From the NCBI GenBank assembly GCA_023374045.1, contig CM041782.1:250875810-250939809 (forward strand): a stretch of 64,000 bases of DNA, given 5' to 3'. A program made the translations under genes and the position numbers. Positions 20,831-32,762 of the stretch are shown here, piece after piece. The notes under the pieces were generated by a model. It saw only the letters and a program-made list of their open reading frames with translations, did no database searches and had not been told where the DNA came from. Position 1 is the stretch's first letter. Every line of letters begins with the position of its first letter. Origin of the DNA: Limonium bicolor. Lineage: Eukaryota; Streptophyta; Magnoliopsida; Caryophyllales; Plumbaginaceae.

Positions 20831-21271
20831 CGTGAGGCCCAGCCTAATCACCCACATTTGTATTTCCGCTTTGGCACGCAGGCCGCACGGATTTGTTCCT
20901 GGTTTTCACCCCAAAACGCGTCACACAGGGAGAGTATCCATGCCCCTATAAGGCACTTCGTTCCTCCTCCCCATCGATGTGGGAGGTAACCAACCTCTGG
21001 GTGTTACAACTCCCCACCCCCCCCCCCACTGAGCCCAGCGCCCTCGCTGCCCACTGGCACCGACCTGGTCTGGCTCTGATACCATCTGTGACGGCCCACC
21101 TAATCACCCACAGTGTGATATTGTCCGCTTTGGCACGCAGGCCGCACAGATTTGTTTCTGGGTTTTCACCCTAAAACGCGTTCACACAAGGGAGAGTATC
21201 CATGCACCTATAAGGCACACTCTTCTCCTCCCCCAATCGATGTGGGAGGTAACCCACCTCTGGGTGTTACA
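20831..21271 (-). mobile_element. TRIM (miniature LTR retrotransposon), minus strand
   Basis: Two direct repeats, 20831-21008 (178 bp) and 21087-21271 (185 bp), flank only 78 bp. Read on the minus strand the LTR starts TGTAACACCCAGAGGTGGG and ends GGGCCGTCACA. The PBS TGGTATCAGAGCCA (complement of 21071-21084) lies next to the right LTR, and a G-run PPT (complement of 21011-21029) lies next to the left LTR. This is the structure of a terminal-repeat retrotransposon in miniature, with no coding capacity. Internal words such as CCCACATCG, CCTTATAGG and AAAGCGGACAATATC match the widespread eudicot TRIM type as I remember it. No target duplication is visible: the right edge abuts a truncated LTR. 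Confidence 0.88.
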
Positions 21272-21274
21272 CTC

Positions 21275-24200
21275 TACTAAACATATTATAATTGCTGGGC
21301 ACACTCCAACACGAAAAAGCACTTTCGTGCTTCAGGTCAAAAAGGCAAAAATGTGCTCTAAGAAACCTTAAAGGTCTAATGACCTCTAAATGATGTAAAA
21401 TTGGATACCATGATCAAATATCATGTAAGGAACACAACAAAACCGTTGTCAAAGAAAACAGAGCTCAGAAACCCTTGCGACACAAGTGCACTAAAACTCC
21501 TTAAAGCACGTTTTTGTGTAATTGCCTTCTAATTGGTTTTAAAGGGGCTAAAAGGTTATAATTACCTTTAAAAAATAATAAAATATCATATTATATATAT
21601 AGGAATTTAATTCCAAGAATTTATGAATTTTTACAAATTTATTAAAATATTAATAAAACCCAAATGTGGGGCCCGTTTGGGTCAACATTGACTAAGTTGG
21701 TCAATGTTGACCATTGACCACGAAATGGACTACATAAAATCAGATATTAAGTCTGTTAACAGACCAAGAGACAAGACCCATGTGACAATTAAATATACAC
21801 CTTACTTTTACATAAAATACAAAAAAGACATACTTTACCTTATAAAAACAAAAGGTGGTCTCCACTTGCTTACCCATGTGATGAAGCCAGCCGGTTGGAG
21901 CCTCCTTCCCTCCTTATTACACGGCACACCAATCTAGAAGAAACAAGGAGATGAGTCACTTATTCATTAATTGCTTAAATAACATTTAAGCTCCATTTTT
22001 GATTCAAAATGGAATCAATCATGCCCTACCTCTCTCAATCAAGGACGGCTGCCCCCTCTTGTCTCCACTGATTGAGCTTCAATTATTCAACACAAATCAG
22101 TAATGGGTGAGTCATCAAAACATTAAAGACATAAAATAAAAAAAAATGTTTTTAAGCCAAAACTAGGTCATTTTTCTCATTAGTCCCATTCCAAACGTGG
22201 GACTCCTGGCCAAACTCTCTCTTGGCTCCTCTTCACCGTAGGTAAGTTTCCAAACTCCGTTGGAGGGAGCTCAAGCTCTAGGTAAGCCCTAAGGCATAAA
22301 AATGCCCATTTTCTTCATCTTTCTTTCCTTTTCGATTGATCTAGACTCCAAACTTTTCTATACATCTAGTAGAGTGTTTTGGAGGTTAAAGCAAGTGTTA
22401 GTTTCGGCCATAACCAGATCTAAGGAGGAAAGTTCAAGTCTTGACCATTTAAGGTAAAAATGTGCTTTAAGCTCATATCTTTTGATTCCCTTCAAATTCG
22501 GCTGTGAAACATTGTTCCTAGCCTTTTTCTTATCCGTCATGTAGATTCAGTTGGTATACCAAGATCTACAAGGAGTAGATAGATCCAAGCCAAAAACCAT
22601 TTTTGGCATCTTAAACAAGGTAAACTTAGCTATCTTCCAAGCTAATTCACCCACGTTTTATACCTTGTTATTAAGAGAGTTTTGATACTCTTTCTCTTCT
22701 GGAAAAATAGGGCCGAAGTAGATCTACATCAAGCTTGAAGATCTAAGGTAAAAATCCATGATTTTCATGACTTAAATTACTTCTCATGGTTAGATCTTGC
22801 TTGGAGGCTAACTAGGCCTTGTTTTGTTTGAAAACATGTAAGAGAAGCTTTGGAGAAATTCTCCTTGAGGTGGCGAATCCAAACAAGGATTTACCTAAGC
22901 TAAATCAAGGTATAAATCACTTAAGCATTAACTTGCTAAGTTAAAAATGTTCTAAGCTATTTCTAATATTATTGCCGTGAGTGAAGAAGAAAAATAAGGT
23001 CTTGTTTGACCTTAAAATGTTAAGGAATGGTTTAATAAATTTTATAACTAATTAAACAAGCATAATTGTCAAATTTAAGACATTATGTAGAAGTTTGGTA
23101 ATAAATAAAAAGTGTGTGGTGAGGCCGAAATCTATATGTATTTTTGGGACATTTATGTGTAATTTATTTTGCAAGACAATGTTTGTAATAAGACCATGTA
23201 TTTTAGGCCATTTTATTTATGCATTTACAAGCTTTTAATTAAGTTTAAGTGGTGAAAAATAATTACCGAAAAGAATGAGGGGTTATGGTGTAATTAAATT
23301 AAATTTGGGGGCTTTAGAATAATAAGGCCAAAATTAGAGTTAAAAAGGAGTTAATAAAGTTTATAAGATTTTATAAAGTTTGGGGTTAAATGGTAATTTT
23401 TGAAAAGTATGGGTACAAACCGTGAATAAAGGAAATTAATGGTCAAGGAAATATTAAGGTGGTCAACCTTGACCATATGCTAGGTTTTGACCAAAATAAA
23501 TAAGTTAGATAACTTATTTAAGGTTTTATAAAAAGATAAGTATCTTATGGCAATATTTTCATAACATATGTGGTAAATATGTTAATACCGAAAATTAAGG
23601 GTGTATAATGGTATTATAAACACCCATGGGCTATTAGGAATTTTTAGGAATTTATTGGGTTATTTTGGAATTAAAATGAACTATATATGTATAATATATA
23701 GTTATTATGTCATTATGACACTTTGGAGAAATATAGATGGTGGAATCACAAATATCGAAAGTATATGGGTTAATAAGGATATTTATAACCCTTTGGAGAA
23801 ATTTGGTGATTTTTAGAATTATATAAGAGCATTTATTAAGATTATGTTATATATGGTTTTAATGTGATTACTATATGTTAAAAAAGGGCCAATGGCAATA
23901 TAGAAATATATTGAGGTTTATTCGGTTATTAATAAAATAACCATTGGCTATACATTTTTAAGTTAGAATGTATTTAAAAGGAATATATACCATGTAAAAT
24001 TATGGGATGATTTTGTAAATAAAGGAACTATGGTTTATGGAAAGAATAAGGTTTAATATATTGCCTATGTGGCAATATAAAATAGTTTTGTATAGAAACT
24101 ATAGGTTATAAATTAAAGGAAATAAGAATATCATATCAAATGATATTAGCATATGGAGTAACATTACATTATTTATGTGGTCAAAATAGAATTTAATAAA

Positions 24201-26675
24201 TTCAAGGGCTTAACCGAATTTTAAAGGTTGGAAAATGAATTTTAGACTAAGGTCTATAATGTTATAAAAGTTATAACAATTATATGGTTTAGGTGGAATT
24301 AATATAAGTAAGGATATTCACATGAAATAATGTGACAACTATAAATAAATGGGATTTATAAACTAAGGTATTTATTGAATAAACCTTAGGAGTTGTGATT
24401 ATACCAACATAAAATGTTACATAATATTAGGATAATAATCTTAATACAAGTTGTATGATATAATACAACTAATGGGAATGATCATCTAAAAGAAGATGAT
24501 AAAATGTAACATAAAATATAAGAGTCTATTTAACTCATGGGAATTACCTACGTGGTGAATATATACATACACAAGAATAATGTATATAAGGTGGATATAT
24601 ATTTTGGTTGGAAACCATATGATTTAATGGTGGTGGTTATTCTAAAAAAAAATATATAGTTACAAACTATATGTTATGAGTCTTTGAATGATACAATACG
24701 AAAAAGGATATAATACAATCATGCATGAATACATGCAACTATAGGTTACGTACCTAAATTAAATGGGTGGATAAGATTAAAAAGAAATATAACGAATTAA
24801 CGTTAATAGTTGAAAAATATGACGTATGGGTTTGTAAGTAACAAAAACCGACTGTTTTAGAGAAACCCGTAACAAACAACTGTAGAAAACAGGGGTGAAC
24901 TGTCGGGGTTACTTATTATTCGGAAATACCGGATGTAGTTAATCATGGAGATGACTTATAGTTTTAATACCGTTTAGATTATACTTCTGACAAGACGCTC
25001 GACAGCTAGCGACTACACGGAGCATAGGATCTTGCTGATTCATACTCCACCGTAATACGATCAGGGTGAACGGTATGTAAAGGGTTTGATCCGAGTTGTC
25101 CTAAGGTTGCTCCTTGGGCTCGGATTTGGTTGATATAACTTGTATGTTGTTATGTGTCTCTGATTGTCTCTGAGGGCTTCCTCAGTTCAGACTTCTGTGT
25201 GATCTGTGAAAGATTGATTGTCTGAAGGTGTTAATTAATATGCATGAATTGTATATTTATAGCTGCTTATTATTTACTGTTGTTTGAGTTAACAGTATCG
25301 GTTCATATATATGAACCAATATATATTAAACGAACTAGCGGCTATGGTGCTATCTTATATGAGATATAAGGAACGTAAGTAAAACGTTGTAGCACTATGA
25401 TAATAACATATACATATTATTTGAGACTTTTGTACGGAGCATTGGCCTTTTCTATACGCCGCTCTCGTAACACTGGATCCGGGTTTACAACAGACTCCGG
25501 ATTGGACTAATGACCTTAGTCTGCTGTTTAGAAAATTTGGTAATGCGATGCGATGGTATAATTAATTAATTAAAGGAATGGAAGTAAAGCCAAGAGGATG
25601 TGGCTCTTGGTGTGCGCTGTGATCACAAAAACGATACCAGGATGTCCGCGTACGGGTCCGTAAGTATCAAGAAATTTCCCGTGAGCTAGAATGGCTCGTT
25701 GGTCGGAGACTCTACCGTTGGAGTGCTACTGCCGTGGGTGACCCGCCATAATATATGGGTAACTAGAGACATGTCGTTTTAGCGAGACATTGTCACTAGG
25801 TATAACTGAACAACTAAACAATTGAGACTTATACAGTGGTGAACAATACCATGGACGAGACTTAATACTTGTTTATTATTCTCGTTGTTTTCGCTTTGTT
25901 GTTCATTGGTTATACTTTGGTTATTTTATTGTGTGTTGATGGTTGGATGGAGCCTACAAGGCTAAGGTAAATTAAATATGAAAACTGTACGCTACGGCGA
26001 ATGTACATTGTACATAATATTGTTATTACTCTCGATACGTTCGATATATAAACGTTGTATGGAATATTAAATGAATGTTTGGATATTTGGATGGATGATT
26101 GAATGTTTATGGATATTTGGATGGATGGTTAAATTTATATGCATGTTTATTACAGTAATGTTTATAACTGTAAAAGGGTAAAGCATGAAACCAATCTAAT
26201 AATAAGATGGTTTAAAATGACAAGTGACCATTAGGGTCCAGGCCCGGCATACTCAGCGTCTATCGCTGATACTACACCATTTCAGGTTGATGATCATTGT
26301 TGAAGCTGAAGAGCAGGAACAGGGTAATTGGAGTTTTTGCTTTTGTTACCACACATGGAGTTCATTGGGTTTAGCAATGAGGATGGTGTATGGTCGTATG
26401 GTAAGGTTATGTATTTTCAGGATTGGGTAGACGCTCACTTTCGATGTTTATGATTTATGGATTTAGTGATGTATAGGAGTTTCTCGTTATCACTGCGGTT
26501 AGCAGCTTGTTTATTTTGGAAGTTGGATGTAGTTTGGCTACGTTGCTCGCATGGGCGAGTAATGGCCGGTGACACCCGAGCGAGATTTGTAATTGTTATT
26601 TATTTTTCCGCTGTGAGACGTTTTAATTATTGCTACGTGAGGGATTATATCGTGATTATGGAGGGGTGTGTTACA
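21275..26675 (+). repeat. LTR A of the tandem gag-only element (5'-truncated)
   Basis: Aligns with LTR C from about 44720 to its end, so about 200 bp of the LTR start are missing at the TRIM junction. It ends GGGGTGTGTTACA and is followed by a PBS. It carries several single-base deletions relative to LTRs B and C. There are six splice-donor-like GGTAAG/GGTAAA/GGTATA sites around 22240-22920 and an acceptor-like CCATTTCAG at 26277-26285. Confidence 0.9.
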
Positions 26676-26679
26676 AAAG

Positions 26680-26691
26680 TGGTATCAGAGC
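26680..26691 (+). promoter_or_regulatory. PBS of INT1 (initiator Met tRNA)
   Basis: TGGTATCAGAGC four bases after LTR A. The same site is at 38425-38436 in INT2. Confidence 0.88.
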
Positions 26692-26905
26692 GGAGTAGCT
26701 CTGATGACGAGAAAGTAGGTTAAGACAGTGAGCTTAGGACTTGGGAAGTATTGGAAAACATTTGGGAAGTATGAGACGATTCGTCTTAGAAAGATATTGT
26801 GTCTAGTAACGCAAATTGCGTGACAGGTTAGCCTTAAGGCAACTTAATATCTATTGATTGTGTACGGTAATTTACCGAGTATTTATGTGACATACTGTAC
26901 TACAG

Positions 26906-28279
26906 ATGTCTGGTGGAACTAGGGGCGTGGTACTGGTAGAGGTGGAGGCGGTGACCCCGGCATTCCAGGAGTTGCTGAGACGGTTGCAGCCGTTCTTGCA
27001 CAGCTGGGTACTCAGATAGGAGGAGCACCAGCCCACCCGCCACAGCCCAGGGAAACGAACTGGCTGAAGTCAGTTAGCGAGACCCGACCACCTACATATT
27101 TTGGGGAACCAGACCCCGTAGCTTTGGAGCGTTACATTGTTGAACATGAGAAAGCATACGAAGCTTTACAGGTACCCGACGACAAGAAGGTCGCCATTGC
27201 TGCCTTCCATCTGAAGGATGCAGCCAGTACTTGGTGAAGATTGGTCAAGGACCATCACCTGGCTACGCCCGACTTTTCGTGGGCTGCCTTTGTCGAGTTG
27301 CTGAGAGGGAAGTACTACCCAGCACATCTCAAACAGAAGAAGCGCCAGGAGTCAGAGACACTGACCTAAGGAGGTCTGACCGTGGATGAGTATTACGCTC
27401 GATTCATTGGTTCACTGGACTCCATTCCGGTGTGGATTACTCAGAGACCGTGAAGGTCGAGAAGTTCCGGGGAGGACTATTATTTCGCATTCAGATGGCG
27501 ATGGGTGCTACCCTCTACACTACCATCCAAGTACTAACATGAAAGCCATAAAATTCTTTACTTATTACATTACCAATTAACTTTGTGAGAACTTACCAAG
27601 GAGATTCCATGAGTGTTATGAGGCTGCCTCGAGGACGGAGCTAATGCTCCAGACTCGGGAAGAGACTCTCGGGGCCAAGAAAAGGAAGAACCCTGAGGGA
27701 GAGTCTGAGGGTGGAGGAGCATCTCCAGGCGAAAGCCAAGAGAAGGAAAAGTAAAGACTTATTCCATTTCAGATTATTTATCATATTAAATACCTTAGGA
27801 ATGCTGACCCGAAACTTTAAATAGGAAATTCTTTCCAAAGAAAGGGCAGCAGGGTCACCAGGGAGCAAAGGGAAAAGAGCCCGTCCTTTGGTTGACCGGC
27901 CCAACACCTTCTAAGGGTGAGAACACCTACCTCTTAAATTGAATTGTGACCTTAACCTTTAAATCATCAGATTGTAACTTAAACTTAATTACTACCATTA
28001 GACACCAGACAGCCCCAGCGCCATTTTTACTGTAAGCGTTGTGGGAAAGACCATCCTGGGGTCGATTGCGAAGGCCGCAAAGTTGTCTGTCGGTGCTGCA
28101 AGAAAGAGAGCCATAGGGAATTCGAGTGCTGGATGAACCCAGAGAGCCGTAATTACAGGCCACCAAAGAATACTCAGAAGACCTCAGCTGGAGGATCTGG
28201 AGTACCACGAGGCGGTCAGGATGGCCAGACATCTACTGATGCTGGAGCCCTGAAGGGCAAGGGAGTAGATAGGGCATGA
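26906..28279 (+). pseudogene. gag: gag of the non-autonomous element, intron-split and broken
   Basis: Probable exons are 26906-27530, 27614-27750, 27825-27916 and 28002-28279. All introns are GT-AG and the joins keep frame, except that the first acceptor is uncertain. The core is homologous to the chromovirus Gag: ETNWLKSVSETRPP, YIVEHEKAYEALQ, YYPAHLKQKKRQE. Two zinc knuckles close it, CKRCGKDHPGVDC (CX2CX3HX4C) and CRCCKKESHREFEC. Damage: an indel after the seventh codon, a TGA where a Trp is expected (27236-27238), and a TAA near 27367-27369. A missing C near 27427 is not shared with the second copy. Both stops are shared with INT2, so they predate the duplication, and both fit C-to-T deamination. 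It ends at its own TGA rather than reading into pol. Confidence 0.82.
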
Positions 28280-29673
28280 GTCCCCTAACTCCATGAGACC
28301 GCTGGTGGAAGACTTTGTTTACTTACTATGTTGTGTGCTTACTTTGGATGTTAGAAGGAGCTATGTTATAAGTATGTGGGAGTGTGTCATTGACCACTCG
28401 CCTTTTGTGTAAGACTTTGGGATTAGTTGTGTGTACTCAGTACCTATAAGCTTTAAACCTTGACGGATATATATGAACAAGATGTTAATGCTTACATTAT
28501 CATGTATCAATACTCAAATGACGAAGAGTCAATGAGACCATGAATTACTGAACCAGAATTTCCACCTGCATGGCGCACTTGCTATTGCAAGCGCTATGAC
28601 AAGAAAACCACTGAAATTTCCATCTGCCTTGCGCACTTGCTACAGCAAGTGCAGCAACAACAACAACAATAGTAACAGCAACTGCAAATGCAACTGCAAC
28701 AACTACTACTTTTTAGTCTTTTATTATATGTATACCAAAAAAAAATGCTTTTCAAACTTTTCATACAAACCTTGAGGTTAGAAACCTATGCCACTTTGGA
28801 AGGACCGTTAGTCCAACCATAGCAATTGGAGAAATGCTACAACCACTGTGATTGTAAATCACATCAGTTTAAATTGTTTGGGAATTTTCAGACAAGGCTT
28901 GTTAGCCAAATACCATCAGTGTATACCCGCATTTAATGCTAATCACTATCAGTGATAAATGTTTAGTCCTCATAGACAAGCATACCCATTGTAGATGCAC
29001 CACCGTTAGTGAGGATGGTTGGGAAGTGAAGAGCCAAGTTGCTCAAGCTATTATGCAATCTGCAATACATCCAATTAAACGAATGAGGGAACAAATATGA
29101 ACTATGGAGGTGATATGATCATGATAAACAGGAAGAAAAGGAATATGTATTGTACTCAGTGAGACCGGGTTAGGAGAACCGGGTTTGCTAAATGTAGCAC
29201 AGATTTTACTTACACCGAGCTAAATAACGCTGGTTTATGACACAAATTACTACTGATGCCACCAGGGCAATATCACTTATTACCAGATAACCGATACCAT
29301 GAACTATTAAACAAAAAAAAGGGAAGAAGAAGAGAAAAGAAAACAGGATATCCATCAAAGGGAGTTTGACAACAGAATACTTCACAACAACCGTGTGACA
29401 GACATTACCAGTTTACTAAACGAGACATGGGACGACCGCACTCCGTTAGGAGCATGTGGGCCTGACGGACTTATTTATGAGTTAGTCAGGTAAGTAGTAA
29501 TGTATCAGTACGGTACCCCATGCAAGTAGACAAGTAGTGTTAGGAACACGAGAAGTAGTCAACTCCATTCAACGGACAGTAAGACGGATTACCTCGAAGA
29601 TGGACGAGAAGAGCCGCAGTTAAATCAACGGGCTAAGGAAATCAAGAACCTTCAACAGAGAACAATAGACAGT
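28280..29673. other. Non-coding internal sequence of INT1
   Basis: No ORF with motifs. At 28555-28655 a short direct duplication carries two hairpins: GCGCACTTGC...GCAAGCGC, and the perfect 9-bp stem 28633-28641/28644-28652. A CAA/CAG-rich simple stretch follows (28655-28700). The part from about 29345 to 29590 is conserved in diverged INT3 at about 50465-50690. Confidence 0.6.
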
Positions 29674-29920
29674 TGATAAGTGCAAAACATATAGACTTTT
29701 AGGGTTTAAATACCTTATGAATTGCAATATCTGAAGCACTTGTTTCCCACTTATTATGCGTTTTTCCTAAGATTTATGTTTTGATATGAACTAATGCATT
29801 TTATGTGTTCAATGTAGGAAAAATCCATGTAATTAAGTAGATTACTCATGAGGATTCCAACGCAACAAACGGGGATCAAATCGGAGCTAAAACGAATATT
29901 CTAGAGGCAAATGAATTTTG

Positions 29921-30099
29921 GTCCGGACCAGTGTCCGGACCATCTGGTTCGGACTAATGCTTTCCAGCGCATAAACCGTACAAAATCGACATGGTCCGGA
30001 CCAGTGTCCGGATCACCTGGTCCGGACCAATTCATGCCAGCGCGCCCAAGAAATAATCGACGTCGTCCGGACCACCTGGTCCGGACGCAGGTCCGGACA
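29921..30099. repeat. GTCCGGAC palindrome array in solo LTR H2
   Basis: At least seven GTCCGGA(C/T) or GGTCCGGACC palindromes in about 180 bp, in three groups (29921-29957, 29994-30029, 30065-30099). It starts about 247 bp into the LTR, the same position as the GTCCGCC array in H1 (about 272 bp in). Confidence 0.85.
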
Positions 30100-30126
30100 C
30101 TGCTATTCTGGCAGCAGAAAAGGGGT

Positions 30127-30161
30127 CGTGTGAAGAGATAAAATCCTTATCTCTTCACACG
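30127..30161. repeat. 15-bp perfect inverted repeat upstream of TATA
   Basis: CGTGTGAAGAGATAA at 30127-30141 pairs with TTATCTCTTCACACG at 30147-30161 around a five-base loop. Same in INT2 (about 41872-41906). Confidence 0.85.
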
Positions 30162-30203
30162 CAAATACTACCGACTTACCACCCCATTTACCCTATATTT
30201 CTC

Positions 30204-30211
30204 TATAAATA
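30204..30211 (+). promoter_or_regulatory. TATA box of solo LTR H2
   Basis: TATAAATA within CTCTATAAATACACC, about 105 bp downstream of the palindrome array and 530 bp into the LTR. A pyrimidine-rich probable start region follows. Confidence 0.55.
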
Positions 30212-31191
30212 CACCTCCAAACCTCCATGAAATGGGATCTGATTCCACCCCAAAATCCATGTCCATTTCACTCCACGAAATCACCATTTCTTCTACAAAA
30301 CTCATTTCATCCACATAAATTCCATACTACATCTCATCCCATAAATCATTCCACTTCATACCGTTATCCTGTCCAACCTCTGTCAAAAATATTAGCAGAT
30401 AAGATAGCGGAGCGGAAATAAACATCTTTTCAGATGTATTCCTCTACTTCTTATTCTGTCTTTAATATGTCAGGCTAAGGAGGATTTGCTCCGGGCAAAG
30501 GTTTTAATTATGGTTTGTTTAATTATGTAATCAATATTTCTACCGGTTAAAATAAATACAGTTTGTTACGCTTAAAGGTTTTCTCTCACCATTTTAATAA
30601 ATTACATGAATTTATTAAATGCTTTCCTAAGTCTATTTTGATCAGACCAGGTGATAAATAGACAGGTTAATTAAGCCGTAAATCTGGAGAAAGCTTATTA
30701 TGATTTAATAGGTTAGTACTTTCAGATGCAATTATAATTCCTCGAATTTAACGTCCGTTTACATAGTATTGCTCGAACCTTGATTAGACCGAGCATTTTC
30801 TGGTGAACGAGTTCTTAAGGGGTCTATGACTTAGTCCTTAGGATAATAAAAGGAATTTTGCCAAACTAATATATTAAACCGGTAGAGATAGCATAATCAA
30901 TCAGATTATATAAAACCTAAACCCGGAGTTCCATTTAATTCATCTGCACTCAGTAATTTTAATCTGCTTAATATTTTCTCTAAAACAAGTCAATTAACTT
31001 CCCCCCTTTTGTGACAAGCTTAGGAACTATTTTATCTCGCTATAAGTCCCACGGTTTGACCCCGGCCGCTTCTGTCTTCTATACTACTGCGACCGGGTTT
31101 TATTTGCAGCCCGACGGATATTTTGAGTATTAATTTCTTTTCTTTTATTCTAATTTCACCAGTTCCAACCTCTCTCATTTTCCAGTCTGCA

Positions 31192-32762
31192 ACAGTATAC
31201 AGTGAAGACAAGGAAACAATACAAGGACAGGAACCCCAAAAAAAAAATTCAGGAAAACCCGTTATGGACGGATAACATGTAGAATCCTCATAAGGATCGA
31301 GTAAATTATTATAATCCAGAGGAAATCTACCAGATGATATGGATATAAACGCGTGACTACGCAAGGAGAAAAGATAAAGCTATATGATAGCAGAAACCTT
31401 GCTCAAGGAACAGTGGATTCGGAATGTACCACTCACTGGATAATTCGCACATCTTATCTGTTTGACTTACGAGATAGTAGCTGTAGAGCGTTTACGCCTC
31501 TACACTCTGTATGACTGAGTGTTTTGGTATTGCACTCGTGTAGTTATTAATCTAGTGGGAATGCAGAAAGATAAAGTGGATATCAACAAGAGTGTGAAAA
31601 AAAAAGAAGAACTACAACAGTGTGTTACTCCGGAACAAAACCACCAGGAGACAAGGATGACAAACATCATCTTTATGGACATATAGGCTGGTACGTCTTA
31701 GTATTACAAGACGAGTGCAAGAGCACTAAGTACTAACAATGGCCAATGTCATATTATACCTCAAACTAAATATCAGTGAGAGAATACACCCGCAATATGC
31801 TAGTGATCCAAATGAATGGATTCACAGCAAAAAAAAAAGAAAAAAAAAGAGGCAAACTGAGCCTACGTTCACGGGTCTGCACCTCATACGGAGCGAGTGG
31901 GCCCATAAGAATGAACTTGGGAGAGAGCACAAATAGATCAGTGCCTCACCCTTTATGTATTGTGGAGCCCTAAAGGGCTAGAGTCATACCCGTCTCTCTG
32001 ATATGAGGATAATCCACGAGTTGGTAAACTCTTCGAGAGCCAAGTATCCAGCGCTCCTTGTTGAGCGGCTGTGGTATACTTGTGGGGTACGGGGTGTAAC
32101 CCTTTTTAAGGGGGGTAGAGCCTCTTGGCTGTGCACATGTGTGCACTAAGTTTTGGCTGTTTGATATGCATTGCATACAAAAAAAAAGAGAATTGGTGGT
32201 GTGCGGGGCATACTAGGTTGTTTGTTTAGTATGCATGGCATACAGTGAATTGTTTTGTATGCATGGCATACAGTGAATTGGTTTTGTTGGTTATGGTTGG
32301 TACGCGGGGCGTGCGTTGAGTGGTTTGTTTGTGTGTAATGTACACTTGTATGTATGTATCTTACGAGATACTTGTATGAATGTTGTGTTTACACCATGAG
32401 TGTGACACTTTTCGTATGATATTTGTGATATGCATTCATATGCTTTATAGAAGTGATTACATAGGTATCGCTAGATACAAAATAAATCATTAGATATGGA
32501 ATTTGGAACAATGGAAATTATGGACACTCAGGGAGGTTGTCAGGGTTGGTAGAACTGATAGGAAATGATGGTGTGATGGATCACCTATATCCATATATGA
32601 TTGAACTAACGCCACAAAGTGATGGCTATGTGTGTATAGGTACAACAAATGTGTGTAAATGATATATCACTAGATATACATTATGGGAATAAGGGTAGTA
32701 TACATTAATATACTTACCTATTTGATAAGAGACTTGGGACGAAGTTTTTAAGGGGGGTAGAT
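31192..32762. other. 3' part of INT1: pol remnant, second PPT, short repeats, PPT
   Basis: Non-coding. The words GCCAAGTATCCAGCGCTC near 32039 look like the last codons of an integrase (…AKYPAL). Next is the upstream PPT AAGGGGGGTAG at 32108-32118 with its conserved flank. Then come direct repeats of TATGCATGGCATACAGTGAA (about 32229-32280) and GCGGGGC(A/G)TAC-like words. The true PPT is at 32750-32760. A tandem-repeat-bearing 3' UTR is typical of plant Ty3/gypsy elements. Confidence 0.6.

Larger units (their letters stand above)
29674..31191 (+). mobile_element. Solo LTR H2 in INT1
   Basis: A 1,518-bp TG...CA sequence flanked by ACAGT at 29669-29673 and 31192-31196. It is homologous end to end (inverted) to the solo LTR at 5695-7352. 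Order: array of GTCCGGAC palindromes (29921-30099), a 15-bp perfect hairpin (30127-30141 with 30147-30161), a TATA box (30204-30211), then AT-rich R/U5. No internal region is present. The identical copy in INT2 has the same target duplication, so insertion came before the tandem duplication. Confidence 0.9.
26676..32762 (+). mobile_element. INT1: internal region of gag-only, pol-deleted element
   Basis: Runs from PBS (26680-26691, TGGTATCAGAGC) to PPT (32750-32760). It encodes an intron-split, damaged gag and nothing recognizable of protease, RT or RNase H. A few codons resembling the integrase C-terminus remain near 32036-32066. It must have relied on proteins of an autonomous relative. A solo LTR (29674-31191) is inserted. 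Confidence 0.88.

Noticed and set aside
20893..21174. 93-residue ORF in the TRIM region
   Set aside because: It spans LTR, polypurine tract and PBS of the miniature element and has no protein motif.
20831..21271. Cassandra-type TRIM carrying 5S rRNA
   Set aside because: No 5S rRNA internal promoter boxes are recognizable in the LTRs.
27641..28232. Minus-strand ORFs of 88 and 101 residues opposite gag
   Set aside because: They are shadows of the gag exons on the other strand. The plus strand carries the zinc-knuckle code.
31500..31973. Short Lys/Ser-rich ORFs in the 3' part of INT1
   Set aside because: They come from poly-A tracts, and the frame is lost in INT2 through homopolymer length changes.
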